Under the pieces are notes generated by a model. The model made no database searches. It saw nothing but the letters and a program-made list of their open reading frames with translations, and was not told the origin of the DNA. This document shows positions 12,545 through 20,323 of a stretch of 64,000 nt of DNA, piece after piece. Positions within the stretch are counted from its first letter, which is position 1. Each line of letters starts with the position of its first letter. The translations under genes and the position numbers were made by a program. The DNA is from Prochlorococcus sp. MIT 0603 (lineage in GTDB: Bacteria; Cyanobacteriota; Cyanobacteriia; PCC-6307; Cyanobiaceae): positions 1 to 64,000 of the forward strand of contig NZ_JNAW01000002.1 of the NCBI RefSeq assembly GCF_000760215.1. The letters run 5' to 3'.

Positions 12545-12733
12545 TTATTTGTCGCCATGGGTATGAGCAATTCCCAGTTCATGCATTCGAGCATGCTCAT
12601 CTATTGAATCTGTAAGTCTATGTGCTCCAGAACCAAAAGAGTTATACATTCCATAAGCTACTGAGCCAAATAGCATAGTAAGGATTACTCCTATTAAAAT
12701 GTAAGGTGATGGATTTGTAGACGAGATTTCCAT
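12545..12733 (-). CDS. PsbN-like small membrane protein
   Basis: A 62-aa protein with one span at about 10-30 followed by a hydrophilic tail. The pattern FGSVAYGMYNSFG...L.D..DEH (22-47) resembles PsbN, whose consensus has TGyavYtaFG..... LrDPFDDHED. PsbN is required for photosystem II assembly and repair. Here the DPFDDHE core is degenerate (TDSIDEH) and a His-rich extension, HELGIAHTHGDK, is added, so this would be a diverged paralogue rather than the canonical gene, which normally lies near psbH. Assignment rests on pattern similarity only. Confidence 0.6.
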   Translation of the reverse strand: MEISSTNPSPYILIGVILTMLFGSVAYGMYNSFGSGAHRLTDSIDEHARMHELGIAHTHGDK

Positions 12734-12893
12734 GAATTAATTTTATTGATTATTCGTTTATTATCCTATTGATTTCAAAATAAATAAACCTCATGTTTAT
12801 CAATCTGGCCAATAATATACTTCATTTTTAAGTGCTATTATTTTCTGATTAATGTTGCAATTTTTATATTAACTGCTTGACTATATAAGTAAT

Positions 12894-12989
12894 TTATGAG
12901 TAAAGCAAAACACCTGTTAACTCTATTGATATCCATAAACAGGCTGTAATGGATATCATCAAGAATATTATTTGATCGGAACTTGCCAT
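12894..12989 (-). CDS. Tiny single-span membrane protein (31 aa)
   Basis: A 31-codon ATG frame starting 17 nt after the PsbF-like gene. It begins MASSDQIIFLMISITACLW and ends in LTGVLLYS, so it is almost wholly a transmembrane helix. Length and the start pattern (short polar MxxSDxQ, then a helix ending LY) recall PsaM of photosystem I, but the identity is too low to assert it. It is too short for confidence on its own; its position inside the cluster is the main support. Confidence 0.45.
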   Translation of the reverse strand: MASSDQIIFLMISITACLWISIELTGVLLYS

Positions 12990-13006
12990 GGTAATTGTTT
13001 AATTAG

Positions 13007-13315
13007 CTACGCACTAATCAGACCTCTCCTTATAAATTGCATTGCAAATATTGCTCCAAGGAAAAACACTGTTGGGATGCCTAAGGCATTGACTGCAAGA
13101 GTCCTAACCGTAAATACTGGGTATCCTCCTTTAGGCCTATTGTCAGGAATTATGCCGCTATCCTCCCAATCCTGATAGTTCTCTAAAGATGGTACGCCTG
13201 GTAACGTTTCATTATTCCATTTAAAAACACCCCAATATGAAAGCCAAAAGATTGTTGATGCAGCAGCTATGAAAACAGGAGCTAATACAATTAATGTTTT
13301 AAGAACCATCGCCAA
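13007..13315 (-). CDS. PsbF-like protein (cytochrome b559 beta homologue) with extra N-terminal span, haem His missing
   Basis: A 102-aa protein. The C-terminal part (65-97) is a near copy of cytochrome b559 beta: [19 protein letters not shown] and then [14 protein letters not shown]. Canonical PsbF reads YPIFTVRWLAVHTLGVPTV. The haem-ligand His is replaced by Asn76 (codon AAT) and the preceding Trp by Thr. The N-terminal part has an additional hydrophobic span (3-30, including [11 protein letters not shown]) and an acidic linker (35-60). PsbF is normally about 45 aa and lies in psbEFLJ; neither holds here. It cannot form a b559 haem site in the usual way, so it is probably a paralogue with an assembly or regulatory role (inference). 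Confidence 0.8.
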   Translation of the reverse strand: MAMVLKTLIVLAPVFIAAASTIFWLSYWGVFKWNNETLPGVPSLENYQDWEDSGIIPDNRPKGGYPVFTVRTLAVNALGIPTVFFLGAIFAMQFIRRGLISA

Positions 13316-13594
13316 TAAATAATCGAATATTTATATTCTTTCCCAAGTCTTTTCGCTAGGCTTATCATTTTTTAGAGTGGCTTGTTCTAAAAGCAACCAA
13401 TCCATGTTCAATTTGAATATCTATAATTATTGTCACCCTGAAATGTTATATATTTTAGTTGCAAATGTATAGCTTGTCGAATGGACTAAGGATGTGTAAT
13501 TGAAAAATAGTTAGGACTTATTAAACCTATTAGAATTATAGTAATTAATTCTTGATTTTTTTAATTTTAATATATCTCACATATAGCTTCCCTC

Positions 13595-13840
13595 TTAGTC
13601 AGTATTGCATATTAAAAAATCTTCTATTTCCTTAGATATATCGTCATTAATTAAATCTATATTTGCACTTAACATCGACCCGTAAATATCGAGCTTCTTT
13701 TTCTTTACTTGTCCATAGGACTGGGAGTTTATTTGTAAGTTTAACTCCTTGGAATTAGCGAAAAAAGAGTATTCATAACCTGCAAATACGTGAACATCTG
13801 CTTCTTTCGAATTAATGCTTGCCAGCCTTTGCCGCTCCTT
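13595..13840 (-). pseudogene. Open frame without a start codon (possible gene remnant)
   Basis: An 81-codon frame on the minus strand between an in-frame TAG (13841-13843) and the stop at 13595-13597. It has no ATG, GTG or TTG before Met55. The translation looks protein-like (SKEADVHVFAGYEYSFFANS near 11-30, then DDISKEIEDFLICNTD at the end) but matches nothing I know. It overlaps the integrase remnant in another frame. A decayed or frameshifted gene is the likeliest reading. Confidence 0.3.
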
Positions 13841-13854
13841 CTAATGGTTGCCAT
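13741..13854 (-). pseudogene. Tyrosine recombinase (integrase) N-terminal remnant
   Basis: A 37-codon frame beginning MATIRRSGKGWQALIRKK, a typical start of phage/island tyrosine recombinases, whose arm-binding N-terminal domain commonly begins M-A-[ST]-I-R-[KR]-x-G-K-x-W-Q-A. It runs into a stop after 37 residues with no catalytic domain, so it is a truncated remnant. It lies about 140 nt from the 3' end of tRNA-Thr, the usual place of an integrase after tRNA-targeted insertion. This suggests an old integration site. Confidence 0.55.
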
Positions 13855-13916
13855 TTCTTGAATTGCATCAGGTCAGATGCATCAAGCAAGAATGATCAAC
13901 AGAGCAAAACTGGACT

Positions 13917-13938
13917 TAAAAGTGGACGTCCACTTTTA
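13917..13938. repeat. Perfect 22-bp palindrome near tRNA-Thr
   Basis: The arms TAAAAGTGGAC and GTCCACTTTTA are exact reverse complements with no loop. It lies between the integrase remnant and the 3' end of tRNA-Thr. It could be a recombinase or regulator binding site. TTTTA follows the stem on the plus strand and the arms are symmetrical, so a terminator for either strand is also possible. Confidence 0.7.
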
Positions 13939-13994
13939 GATATCAAGAACCCCTAGTGCCTGAAATAGTTTCTCTTAGAAGAGGTCTGGGCTAG

Positions 13995-14066
<72 letters not shown>

Positions 14067-14076
14067 TTGTGGAAGG

Positions 14077-14158
14077 TGGGCCGGGTTGGATTTGAACCAA
14101 CGTAGGCAGAGCCAGCGGATTTACAGTCCGCCCCCATTAACCACTCGGGCACCGACCC
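14077..14158 (-). tRNA. trnY: tRNA-Tyr (anticodon GTA)
   Basis: An 82-nt class II tRNA with a long variable arm. The acceptor stem GGGTCGG pairs with CCGGCCC, the anticodon loop CTGTAAA gives GTA (Tyr), and the T arm GGTTCAAATCC is present. It is the first gene of a minus-strand tRNA-Tyr/tRNA-Thr pair and is divergent from aroQ. Confidence 0.95.
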
Positions 14159-14244
14159 TCTAACCACTCAAGGACATTACCAGTTAAAGCGACTTAATTT
14201 CTCGAATATGTTGGGCGTTTGATTCTTAGTCGATACGATTTGTG

Positions 14245-14258
14245 TAGTACTAGTACTA
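14245..14258. promoter_or_regulatory. 14-bp palindrome just upstream of aroQ
   Basis: TAGTACTAGTACTA is an exact palindrome ending 6 nt before the TTG start of aroQ. It is too close to the start to be a promoter element but could be an operator or an RNA hairpin affecting initiation. GTA and TAC half-sites are present but at 7-nt rather than the 8-nt spacing of an NtcA box. Confidence 0.4.
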
Positions 14259-14264
14259 AAAGCG

Positions 14265-14735
14265 TTGATTCATTTTTTGCTTATCAATGGACCAAACCTT
14301 AACCTTCTAGGGAAAAGGGAGCCTTCGATTTATGGTCCAGATACCCTTCAGTCGATAGAGTCTGAACTTCAAAAGAAAGCTCAGCAAGAAGGGATAGATT
14401 TAGAAAGCTTTCAGAGTAATTCTGAAGGTGAGTTAGTTGATCGAATCCAGAAGGCTATTGGAAAAGTAGATGCGATTATGATCAATGCAGGGGCTTATAC
14501 TCATACTTCGGTTGCTTTGAGAGATGCATTGTTAAGTGCAGAAATTCCTTATGTGGAATTGCATTTAAGCAATACTTATGCAAGAGAATCTTTTCGGCAG
14601 AAATCATTATTAGCTGATCGAGCGATTGGAATAATTAGTGGTTTTGGGGCCATGAGTTACCAATTGGCATTTGAAGGGATGCTGGATTTTCTGAAGAGAA
14701 CAAAAACAAGTATTAAAAGCAATGAAACTAATTAG
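14265..14735 (+). CDS. aroQ: 3-dehydroquinate dehydratase, type II
   Basis: Third step of the shikimate pathway: 3-dehydroquinate to 3-dehydroshikimate by anti elimination. The 156-aa product has the type II signature [18 protein letters not shown] (7-24), with catalytic Tyr23. It also has [17 protein letters not shown] and the [17 protein letters not shown] segment carrying the catalytic His. The start is TTG 14265, since the family motif begins almost immediately after it. The last 14 nt overlap miaE, so the two are probably translated together. Confidence 0.96.
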   Translation: MIHFLLINGPNLNLLGKREPSIYGPDTLQSIESELQKKAQQEGIDLESFQSNSEGELVDRIQKAIGKVDAIMINAGAYTHTSVALRDALLSAEIPYVELHLSNTYARESFRQKSLLADRAIGIISGFGAMSYQLAFEGMLDFLKRTKTSIKSNETN

Positions 14736-15336
14736 ATCGCCAGAAAAGACTTCTTCAAAGATCAAGTGGCTTATTAATCCCTCTAATATCAGTTGGGTTC
14801 GACAAGCTGTTTCTCACCCTATAGAAGTTTTAATAGATCATGCGAATTGTGAAAGGAAAGCAGCTGGTGCGGCTATTCAGATGATGTTTAGATATTTATG
14901 TGAGCCAGGTTTAGCTGAAGTTTTAAGTCCATTAGCAAGAGAAGAACTGGAGCATTTTGAAAGGGTTATTCATATCTTGCATGCTAGGGGCAGATATTTA
15001 GAGCCCTTGCCAGCGCCACCTTATGGAGGCATCTTGGCAAGGAGCGTTAGGAAAGAAGAGCCTTATAGAATGCTGGATAGCTTTCTTGTCTCCGGTTTGA
15101 TTGAAGCAAGGAGTCATGAAAGGATGAATTTGCTTGCATTACATAGCCCAGATTCTGAGTTGAGAGATTTATACAGCGAATTACTTCAAAGTGAGGCCAG
15201 ACACTTCTGTCTTTATTGGAACTTGTCTGTGGAGCGTTTCGATAAATCAGTGGTAATTGCTAGATTAAGTGAATTAGCAGAAATTGAATCAAATATTCTA
15301 TCTGTTCTGCATCCTGAGCCAAGAATGCATAGTTAG
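14722..15336 (+). CDS. miaE: tRNA 2-methylthio-N6-isopentenyladenosine hydroxylase (MiaE-like)
   Basis: A di-iron monooxygenase of the ferritin-like superfamily that hydroxylates the isopentenyl group of ms2i6A37 in tRNA. The 204-aa protein has Glu/His ligand motifs: [17 protein letters not shown] (about 39-55), [12 protein letters not shown] (73-84), [15 protein letters not shown] (129-143) and [12 protein letters not shown] (163-174). It overlaps aroQ by 14 nt and is followed 15 nt later by cobI. The oxygen requirement makes it fitting for an oxygenic phototroph. Confidence 0.93.
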   Translation: MKLIRSPEKTSSKIKWLINPSNISWVRQAVSHPIEVLIDHANCERKAAGAAIQMMFRYLCEPGLAEVLSPLAREELEHFERVIHILHARGRYLEPLPAPPYGGILARSVRKEEPYRMLDSFLVSGLIEARSHERMNLLALHSPDSELRDLYSELLQSEARHFCLYWNLSVERFDKSVVIARLSELAEIESNILSVLHPEPRMHS

Positions 15337-15351
15337 AGATGATTTTTTGTA

Positions 15352-16095
15352 ATGCCATTTAAAAATCATCTAAATTTTCAGTCAGGCTTGACTTTTGTGG
15401 GTGTAGGACCTGGTGATCCCTCCCTTATGACCATTGCAGCGGTTGAAGCGATTAATAATGCAAGTTTAGTTGCTTATCCAGTAACAAAAATAGGTGAAAA
15501 AAGTATCGCTGGTGAAATCGCATCTGAATTAATTAAAGAAAAAAAATGCCTCCCAATTGTTTTCCCAATGGTTCAAGAAGATGAGCTCTTACAATCTGCA
15601 TGGGAGGAAGCTAGCTTTAAATTAGCTGAGGAAGTTAGGAATGGAGAGCAGGTTGCATTGCTTTGCCAAGGTGACCCATCTTTATATGCTACGAGTGCTT
15701 ATGTATTGAATTTAGTCAAATTAAAATACCCTTTTTGCTCTGTAAAAGTAATCCCTGGTGTTTCCTCCTTTAATGCTGCTGCTGCGATTGCAAAAGTTCC
15801 ATTATCATTGCAAAAAGAACAGCTTTTAGTATGCCCAGCCCCAGATATAGTAATAGATTTGGAAATGCTATTAGATGATGTTATTAATTCTAAGAAAGTA
15901 CTTGTATTGATTAAATTAGGGAAAAGATGGCTATGGGTTAGAAAAGTTTTGCAAGAAAAAGGCTTGTTGTCTAATAGTGTATTTGCACAAAGAGTAGGTT
16001 TCTCTGATCAAGTAATTCTTAATGCTCAGGAAATCTCTATTGAGGATGCTAATTATTTTTCGTTGTTAATTGTTAGAAAAGGCTGCGCTTTTTAG
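15352..16095 (+). CDS. cobI: Precorrin-2 C20-methyltransferase
   Basis: A SAM-dependent tetrapyrrole methylase of cobalamin synthesis that methylates precorrin-2 at C20. The 247-aa protein has the family start FVGVGPGDPSLMTIAAVEAI (15-34), with the GxGxGD-like SAM loop. It also has ALLCQGDPSLYATSAYV near 103-119 and VIPGVSSFNAAAAIAKVPL near 134-152. Together with a CobT-like gene near the window end it indicates corrinoid synthesis in this organism. Its ATG is 15 nt after miaE. Confidence 0.94.
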   Translation: MPFKNHLNFQSGLTFVGVGPGDPSLMTIAAVEAINNASLVAYPVTKIGEKSIAGEIASELIKEKKCLPIVFPMVQEDELLQSAWEEASFKLAEEVRNGEQVALLCQGDPSLYATSAYVLNLVKLKYPFCSVKVIPGVSSFNAAAAIAKVPLSLQKEQLLVCPAPDIVIDLEMLLDDVINSKKVLVLIKLGKRWLWVRKVLQEKGLLSNSVFAQRVGFSDQVILNAQEISIEDANYFSLLIVRKGCAF

Positions 16096-16202
16096 TATTT
16101 GGTTCAGATTCAAGTGGTCATCATTAATTCTTAAGTTGCTTCTTTTTAGACTATTTTCATTATTCACAAACGTCGATTTCCTTATAAGAAATCATTTCAA
16201 TC

Positions 16203-16664
16203 ATGAATGATTTATGGCCACTTAGCAGAGAATTGTATTTAACAATCCTTTCAGATAGAATTAGCGATTCTTTTGTTTGTAAATTGATTTGGGAAAGGCT
16301 AGATTACAAGCCTTCCAGTGATGAATTGGAACGTTTTTATGCAGGTCCAAACACTCCTCTTTATTGGAGTGAAAAGTTTCCAGAAGCCCCTCAGGTGATA
16401 GCTAGAAGATCAGCTTCTATTCATTTAACTCGATCAATACCAAGAGAGTACAAGCAATCGTTGAAAAATTGCTTGGGTTTCAAAGGATACAAGGTTGAAG
16501 ATTTGTACCCAAGGAGAACACGAAGAGCTACTGCTGTTAATTGGCTTTTAGCATGGAGCTTGCTAAGAAATGATGAATTGATTCATGAAGGTCCGTTACC
16601 TCCTTTGAGTGCTATCCCTGAGAACCCAATATCTGGTCATCCTGGCGACCCTAAGATCGAATGA
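16203..16664 (+). CDS. DUF1823 family cyanobacterial protein
   Basis: A 153-aa protein of unknown function found across cyanobacteria. Family traits visible are LSDRISDSFVCKLIWERLDY near 16-35, SASIHLTRSIPREYKQSLK near 70-88, and the highly conserved LGFKGYKVEDLYPRRTRRAT near 91-110. The Arg-rich motif followed by an aliphatic helix (AVNWLLAWSLL) might contact nucleic acid or a membrane, but no function is established. It is placed between cobI and der. Confidence 0.88.
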   Translation: MNDLWPLSRELYLTILSDRISDSFVCKLIWERLDYKPSSDELERFYAGPNTPLYWSEKFPEAPQVIARRSASIHLTRSIPREYKQSLKNCLGFKGYKVEDLYPRRTRRATAVNWLLAWSLLRNDELIHEGPLPPLSAIPENPISGHPGDPKIE

Positions 16665-16810
16665 ATTTTTTGCCTTAAAAATGAAATTTATAGTGCATTA
16701 TTAAAAAACTATTTTCAAGTAATTAAGTTTCCTTTGCTTTCCTCTCCTCAAAAGTTGGTTAATTTCTCTATTCATAAGTATTGTCAATAAAGAATTATGT
16801 TTAGGAGAAA

Positions 16811-18178
16811 ATGGCGAAGCCTATTGTCGCCATAATTGGACGGCCTAATGTTGGCAAGTCAACTTTGGCTAATAGGTTATGCCGAAGTAGAGATGCAATA
16901 GTTCATGATCAACCAGGTGTTACTAGAGATCGTAGCTATCAAGATGGTTTTTGGGCAGATAGAGAATTTAAAGTAGTCGATACAGGTGGATTGGTTTTTG
17001 ATGATGAGACTGAGTTCTTGCCTGAGATTAGAGAACAAGTGAATTTGGCTCTTTCAGAAGCTGCTATTGCTTTAGTTATAGTTGATGGTCAAGAGGGCCT
17101 TACGGCTTCAGATGAGGCGATAGCTGCGTGGCTTAGAAGTTATAAATGTAAAACCCTTTTAGCTGTTAATAAATGCGAATCGCCTGACCTTGGCCTGGCT
17201 ATGGCCGGCGAATTTTGGAGATTAGGACTCGGTCAGCCTTATCCTGTTTCAGCTATTCATGGTGCTGGTACTGGCGAATTGTTGGACAGCTTGATTTCTT
17301 TACTGCCACTTCATGATTTGACTCAAGCTGAAGATGAGCCTATAGAGCTAGCAATTATAGGGAGACCAAATGTAGGCAAGTCAAGTCTGCTAAATGCAAT
17401 ATGCGGTGAGAATAGAGCAATAGTAAGTTCGGTTCGAGGTACTACGCGTGACACCATAGATACATCCTTATATAAAGAAGGCAGAAATTGGAAGTTATTA
17501 GATACGGCCGGTATCCGTAGACGTAAGAGTGTTAACTATGGTCCTGAATATTTTGGAATTAACCGTAGCTTTAAAGCGATTGGTAGAAGTGACATTTGCC
17601 TTTTGGTTATTGATGCATTAGATGGCGTGACAGAGCAAGATCAACGTCTTGCTGGAAGGATTGAGGAAGAAGGACGCGCGTGCTTGATAGTTGTAAACAA
17701 ATGGGATGCGGTTGAGAAAGATACTTACACATTGCCATTAATGGAAAAAGAGCTGCGTTCCAAGTTGTATTTTTTGGATTGGGCACAGATGTTATTTACT
17801 TCTGCTCTTACTGGCCAAAGAGTAACCTCTATATTTCATCTTGCTTCTTTAGCAGTGGAGCAACATAGACGGAGAGTTTCAACCTCAGTTGTTAATGAGG
17901 TGGTTTCTGAAGCTTTGAGTTGGCGTAGTCCTCCTACTAGTCGAGGTGGGCGGCAGGGACGCCTTTATTACGCAACTCAAGTTGCAAGCTCTCCCCCTAC
18001 ATTTACACTTTTTGTAAATCAACCTAAGCTTTTTGGAGATTCTTATAGAAGATATCTAGAACGGCAATTACGAGAGGGGCTAGGTTTCGAAGGAACTCCT
18101 TTGAAGCTTTTTTGGAGAGGGAAGCAGCAAAGAGAAGTTGAAAAAGATTTGAGGCGCCAAGAAAAGTTAAATTCATAA
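16811..18178 (+). CDS. der: Ribosome-associated GTPase Der (EngA)
   Basis: A tandem-domain GTPase needed for 50S subunit maturation. The 455-aa protein has a first G domain with GRPNVGKST (10-18), DTGG and NKCE, and a second with GRPNVGKSS (about 184-192), DTAGIRRR and NKWD. A C-terminal KH-like domain (about 355-440) follows. All nucleotide-binding motifs look intact. The stop is 2 nt before the next gene, suggesting coupling with the EcfT/CbiQ gene. Confidence 0.97.
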   Translation: MAKPIVAIIGRPNVGKSTLANRLCRSRDAIVHDQPGVTRDRSYQDGFWADREFKVVDTGGLVFDDETEFLPEIREQVNLALSEAAIALVIVDGQEGLTASDEAIAAWLRSYKCKTLLAVNKCESPDLGLAMAGEFWRLGLGQPYPVSAIHGAGTGELLDSLISLLPLHDLTQAEDEPIELAIIGRPNVGKSSLLNAICGENRAIVSSVRGTTRDTIDTSLYKEGRNWKLLDTAGIRRRKSVNYGPEYFGINRSFKAIGRSDICLLVIDALDGVTEQDQRLAGRIEEEGRACLIVVNKWDAVEKDTYTLPLMEKELRSKLYFLDWAQMLFTSALTGQRVTSIFHLASLAVEQHRRRVSTSVVNEVVSEALSWRSPPTSRGGRQGRLYYATQVASSPPTFTLFVNQPKLFGDSYRRYLERQLREGLGFEGTPLKLFWRGKQQREVEKDLRRQEKLNS

Positions 18179-18180
18179 GT

Positions 18181-19092
18181 ATGGATCTTTTAAGAAATTT
18201 TCCTATTGGTCAATATGTATCGGGTAGGTCAGGTTGGTTAAGGAGCCTTGATCCAAGGTTGAAATTTGCATGGGTTTTGATGTTTTTAATTTCACCGGTC
18301 CTTGCCGGTTCTTCTTGGAGAATAGGATTATTGGCAGCGCTTTTGCTGATTACTTTTTGTGGTGCCTTACCTACAAGAATCGTCTGGAGGTCACTCTTTT
18401 TCTTAGGTCTCCTATCATCCTTTTTTGGCCTATTGGCCATTTTACTACCAACAAATCAAGCAGCTTTAGAGTTAACAGTTAGATCATCCCAAGAACTTCC
18501 TAATGCAATTGCATTAGGAAGTTCTTGGGATGTAATTAGTATTGGTCCAATAGCTATTTGGAAAATATCTTTAGGTCCATTTGCAATTGATAGGTCTTCA
18601 GCTGAATTAGGTATTAAGACTTCAACATTGATTTTTACTGTTGTGCATAGCGTTAATTTGATGCTTCTAACAACTTCCCCGGAAGATTTAATGTGGACTC
18701 TGAGATGGTATTTAAGGCCAATTGGCTTTGTAGGCTTTCCTCTAGACAGAATAAGTTTTCAATTGCTCCTTGCATTTCGCTTTATTCCTTTAGTCCAAGA
18801 AGAGTTTCAGAATTTAATAAGATCTATTGTAAATAGAGCGGTAGATTTTAGAAAACTTGGATTTAAAAAATCTATTGGATTAGTTCTTTCTATAGGCGAA
18901 AGACTACTAGTTAACATTTTATTAAGAGCAGAGCAAGGTGCAGATGCTCTGCTAATAAGAAATGGTGGTATTCTTTTAAGCCCAGCTTTATTTAAGCCTA
19001 AGAACCTTATTCGTAAAAGAACTGCTTTTTTAAACCTAATTTCCTTGTTTGGACTCCTTCTAAGTATATTATTACGTAAAAAATATGGATAG
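18181..19092 (+). CDS. Energy-coupling factor transporter transmembrane protein (EcfT/CbiQ-like)
   Basis: A 303-aa membrane protein with several hydrophobic spans, homologous to EcfT/CbiQ, the transmembrane coupling subunit of ECF-type vitamin and metal importers. The start MDLLRNFPIGQYVSGRSGWL and the segment LDPRLKFAWVLMFL are typical. A cytoplasmic region with RSIVNRAVDFRKLG is followed by the Ala/Arg motif RAEQGADALLIR near 249-260. No substrate-binding or ATPase partner is adjacent, so the substrate is unknown. Codons about 102-118 consist of a perfect 48-bp DNA palindrome (18485-18532), which is unusual. Confidence 0.9.
   Translation: MDLLRNFPIGQYVSGRSGWLRSLDPRLKFAWVLMFLISPVLAGSSWRIGLLAALLLITFCGALPTRIVWRSLFFLGLLSSFFGLLAILLPTNQAALELTVRSSQELPNAIALGSSWDVISIGPIAIWKISLGPFAIDRSSAELGIKTSTLIFTVVHSVNLMLLTTSPEDLMWTLRWYLRPIGFVGFPLDRISFQLLLAFRFIPLVQEEFQNLIRSIVNRAVDFRKLGFKKSIGLVLSIGERLLVNILLRAEQGADALLIRNGGILLSPALFKPKNLIRKRTAFLNLISLFGLLLSILLRKKYG
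18485..18532. repeat. Perfect 48-bp palindrome inside the ecfT/cbiQ coding sequence
   Basis: The left arm CATCCCAAGAACTTCCTAATG continues to CAA at 18508; the right arm from 18509 is its exact reverse complement over all 24 bases, with no spacer. It encodes a Ser/Leu/Ala-rich loop without breaking the frame. The mRNA would form a very stable hairpin. Palindromes of this size are rare in coding DNA and prone to deletion. Confidence 0.95.
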
Positions 19093-19228
19093 TTGTGAGA
19101 CTTTTAAACTTGAAGGTGAGTTTTTAATCTGTTTGGAGAAGCATTTTATTTATTGATATCAAAAATCATTTAGATTTTTCTCAAGTTGCAAGTATCCTAG
19201 ATGAACGAAATAACTTTCTAATTAAAAA

Positions 19229-19501
19229 TTGAGCTCTACTTCTGAGTCTTATCTCAATCATCCTACTTTTGGGATGCTTTATTTAGTTGCTCCTGCTGGA
19301 GAAGGTAGAGATATATATGCAACTTTATATGCGCAGAAGATGTTTTTTTTAGTAACCTTGCAGGCAAGAGGGGCTGAGTTTGAAGTGATTCCATATATGG
19401 ATGCCCGCCATTATGCAGATTTAAATGTGTCTCGTTGCAGAAAGAATAGATCTCCAGACTTAGAAGTTTGGCAGACGTTGTTTAAGCAGACTTTCCTTTA
19501 G
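19229..19501 (+). CDS. pipX: PII-interacting protein X (NtcA co-activator)
   Basis: A small cyanobacterial regulator that binds either PII (GlnB) or the transcription factor NtcA, linking 2-oxoglutarate/ADP status to nitrogen-regulated transcription. The 90-aa product has the diagnostic NHPTFGMLYLV near 10-20, ATLYAQKMFFLVT and an RCRKNR segment. The start is TTG 19229. It is followed 18 nt later by pipY, its usual partner, so they form the pipX-pipY operon. Confidence 0.94.
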   Translation: MSSTSESYLNHPTFGMLYLVAPAGEGRDIYATLYAQKMFFLVTLQARGAEFEVIPYMDARHYADLNVSRCRKNRSPDLEVWQTLFKQTFL

Positions 19502-19519
19502 GTGGCTCTCTAGCTTTTA

Positions 19520-20152
19520 ATGAATCTCACAGAGTTTCGCGATAAGTTGCCTAGTGGGGTGAATTTACTTGCTGTTAGCAAGGGACAATCTGTTAGTGCT
19601 ATTAAATGGCTTGCTTCTCAGGGGCAAGTTGATTTTGGAGAAAGTAGAGTCCAAGAGGCTCTCCCAAAAGTGGAGATGTTAGATGATTTGAAAGAGATTA
19701 ATTGGCATTTTATTGGAAGCTTGCAAGCAAATAAAGTTCGTCAAGTGGTCAAAAATTTTAATGTAATACATTCTGTTGATTCCTTGAAATTAGCCAAACG
19801 CATTTCAAGAATTGCCGGAGAGGAACATAAGGTTCCTAGAGTCATGGCTCAAATTAAATTAAGACAGGACCCAACTAAATTTGGTTTTAGCTCTAATGAG
19901 CTTTTGGATGTCTTTGAAGAATTTGTTCAATTACCCAATATCAATTTATTAGGAGTAATGACGATTGCTCCCCTTAATCTTGATCGAACAGAGAGAAAGA
20001 TCCTTTTCAGGGAATGCAGACTTTTAGCAGATAAATTGAAGTTGCAAGATTGTTCAATGGGGATGAGTAGAGATTGGGAAGATGCTGTGGACGCAGGCGC
20101 CACTTGGATTAGGTTAGGCACTTTCTTGTTTGGTGATAGGCATAGGGTTTGA
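19520..20152 (+). CDS. pipY: Pyridoxal-phosphate homeostasis protein (PLPBP/YggS, PipY)
   Basis: A PLP-binding TIM-barrel protein without known enzymatic activity that buffers PLP and amino-acid balance. The 210-aa product has the PLP Lys in LLAVSKGQ (Lys21), the DFGESRVQEALPK segment, HFIGSLQANKVRQ, and the C-terminal GMSRDWEDAVDAGATWIRLG phosphate-binding region. It follows pipX and precedes sepF and proC, an arrangement conserved in cyanobacteria. The two pip genes act in one regulatory network. Confidence 0.95.
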   Translation: MNLTEFRDKLPSGVNLLAVSKGQSVSAIKWLASQGQVDFGESRVQEALPKVEMLDDLKEINWHFIGSLQANKVRQVVKNFNVIHSVDSLKLAKRISRIAGEEHKVPRVMAQIKLRQDPTKFGFSSNELLDVFEEFVQLPNINLLGVMTIAPLNLDRTERKILFRECRLLADKLKLQDCSMGMSRDWEDAVDAGATWIRLGTFLFGDRHRV

Positions 20153-20206
20153 GCTCAATTGCGGCGAGATATAAATAAAAGCAATTAAAAACCTTGCCCC
20201 TACCTG

Positions 20207-20222
20207 TAAATAACGTTATTTA
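20207..20222. promoter_or_regulatory. 16-bp palindrome upstream of sepF
   Basis: TAAATAACGTTATTTA is an exact palindrome in the 170-nt gap between pipY and sepF. No T-run follows, so an operator is more likely than a terminator, but chance in AT-rich DNA is possible. Confidence 0.35.
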
Positions 20223-20323
20223 GGTAATTAAGGATAGATTTCTTCCTTTTAAAGGTCTAATAACCTGATTAAAACCAGGCATTAACCTAAACAGCCCAAA
20301 ATCATTCAGAGAGGAATTAGCTG

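Noticed and set aside
13331-13405. 24-codon ATG frame just upstream of the PsbF-like gene
   Set aside because: Too short and soluble-looking (MDWLLLEQATLKNDKPSEK) to support as a gene; may be a leader peptide, but there is no evidence.
14244-14256. NtcA-type site upstream of aroQ
   Set aside because: GTA and TAC half-sites are 7 nt apart instead of 8 and overlap a simple palindrome a few bases from the start codon.
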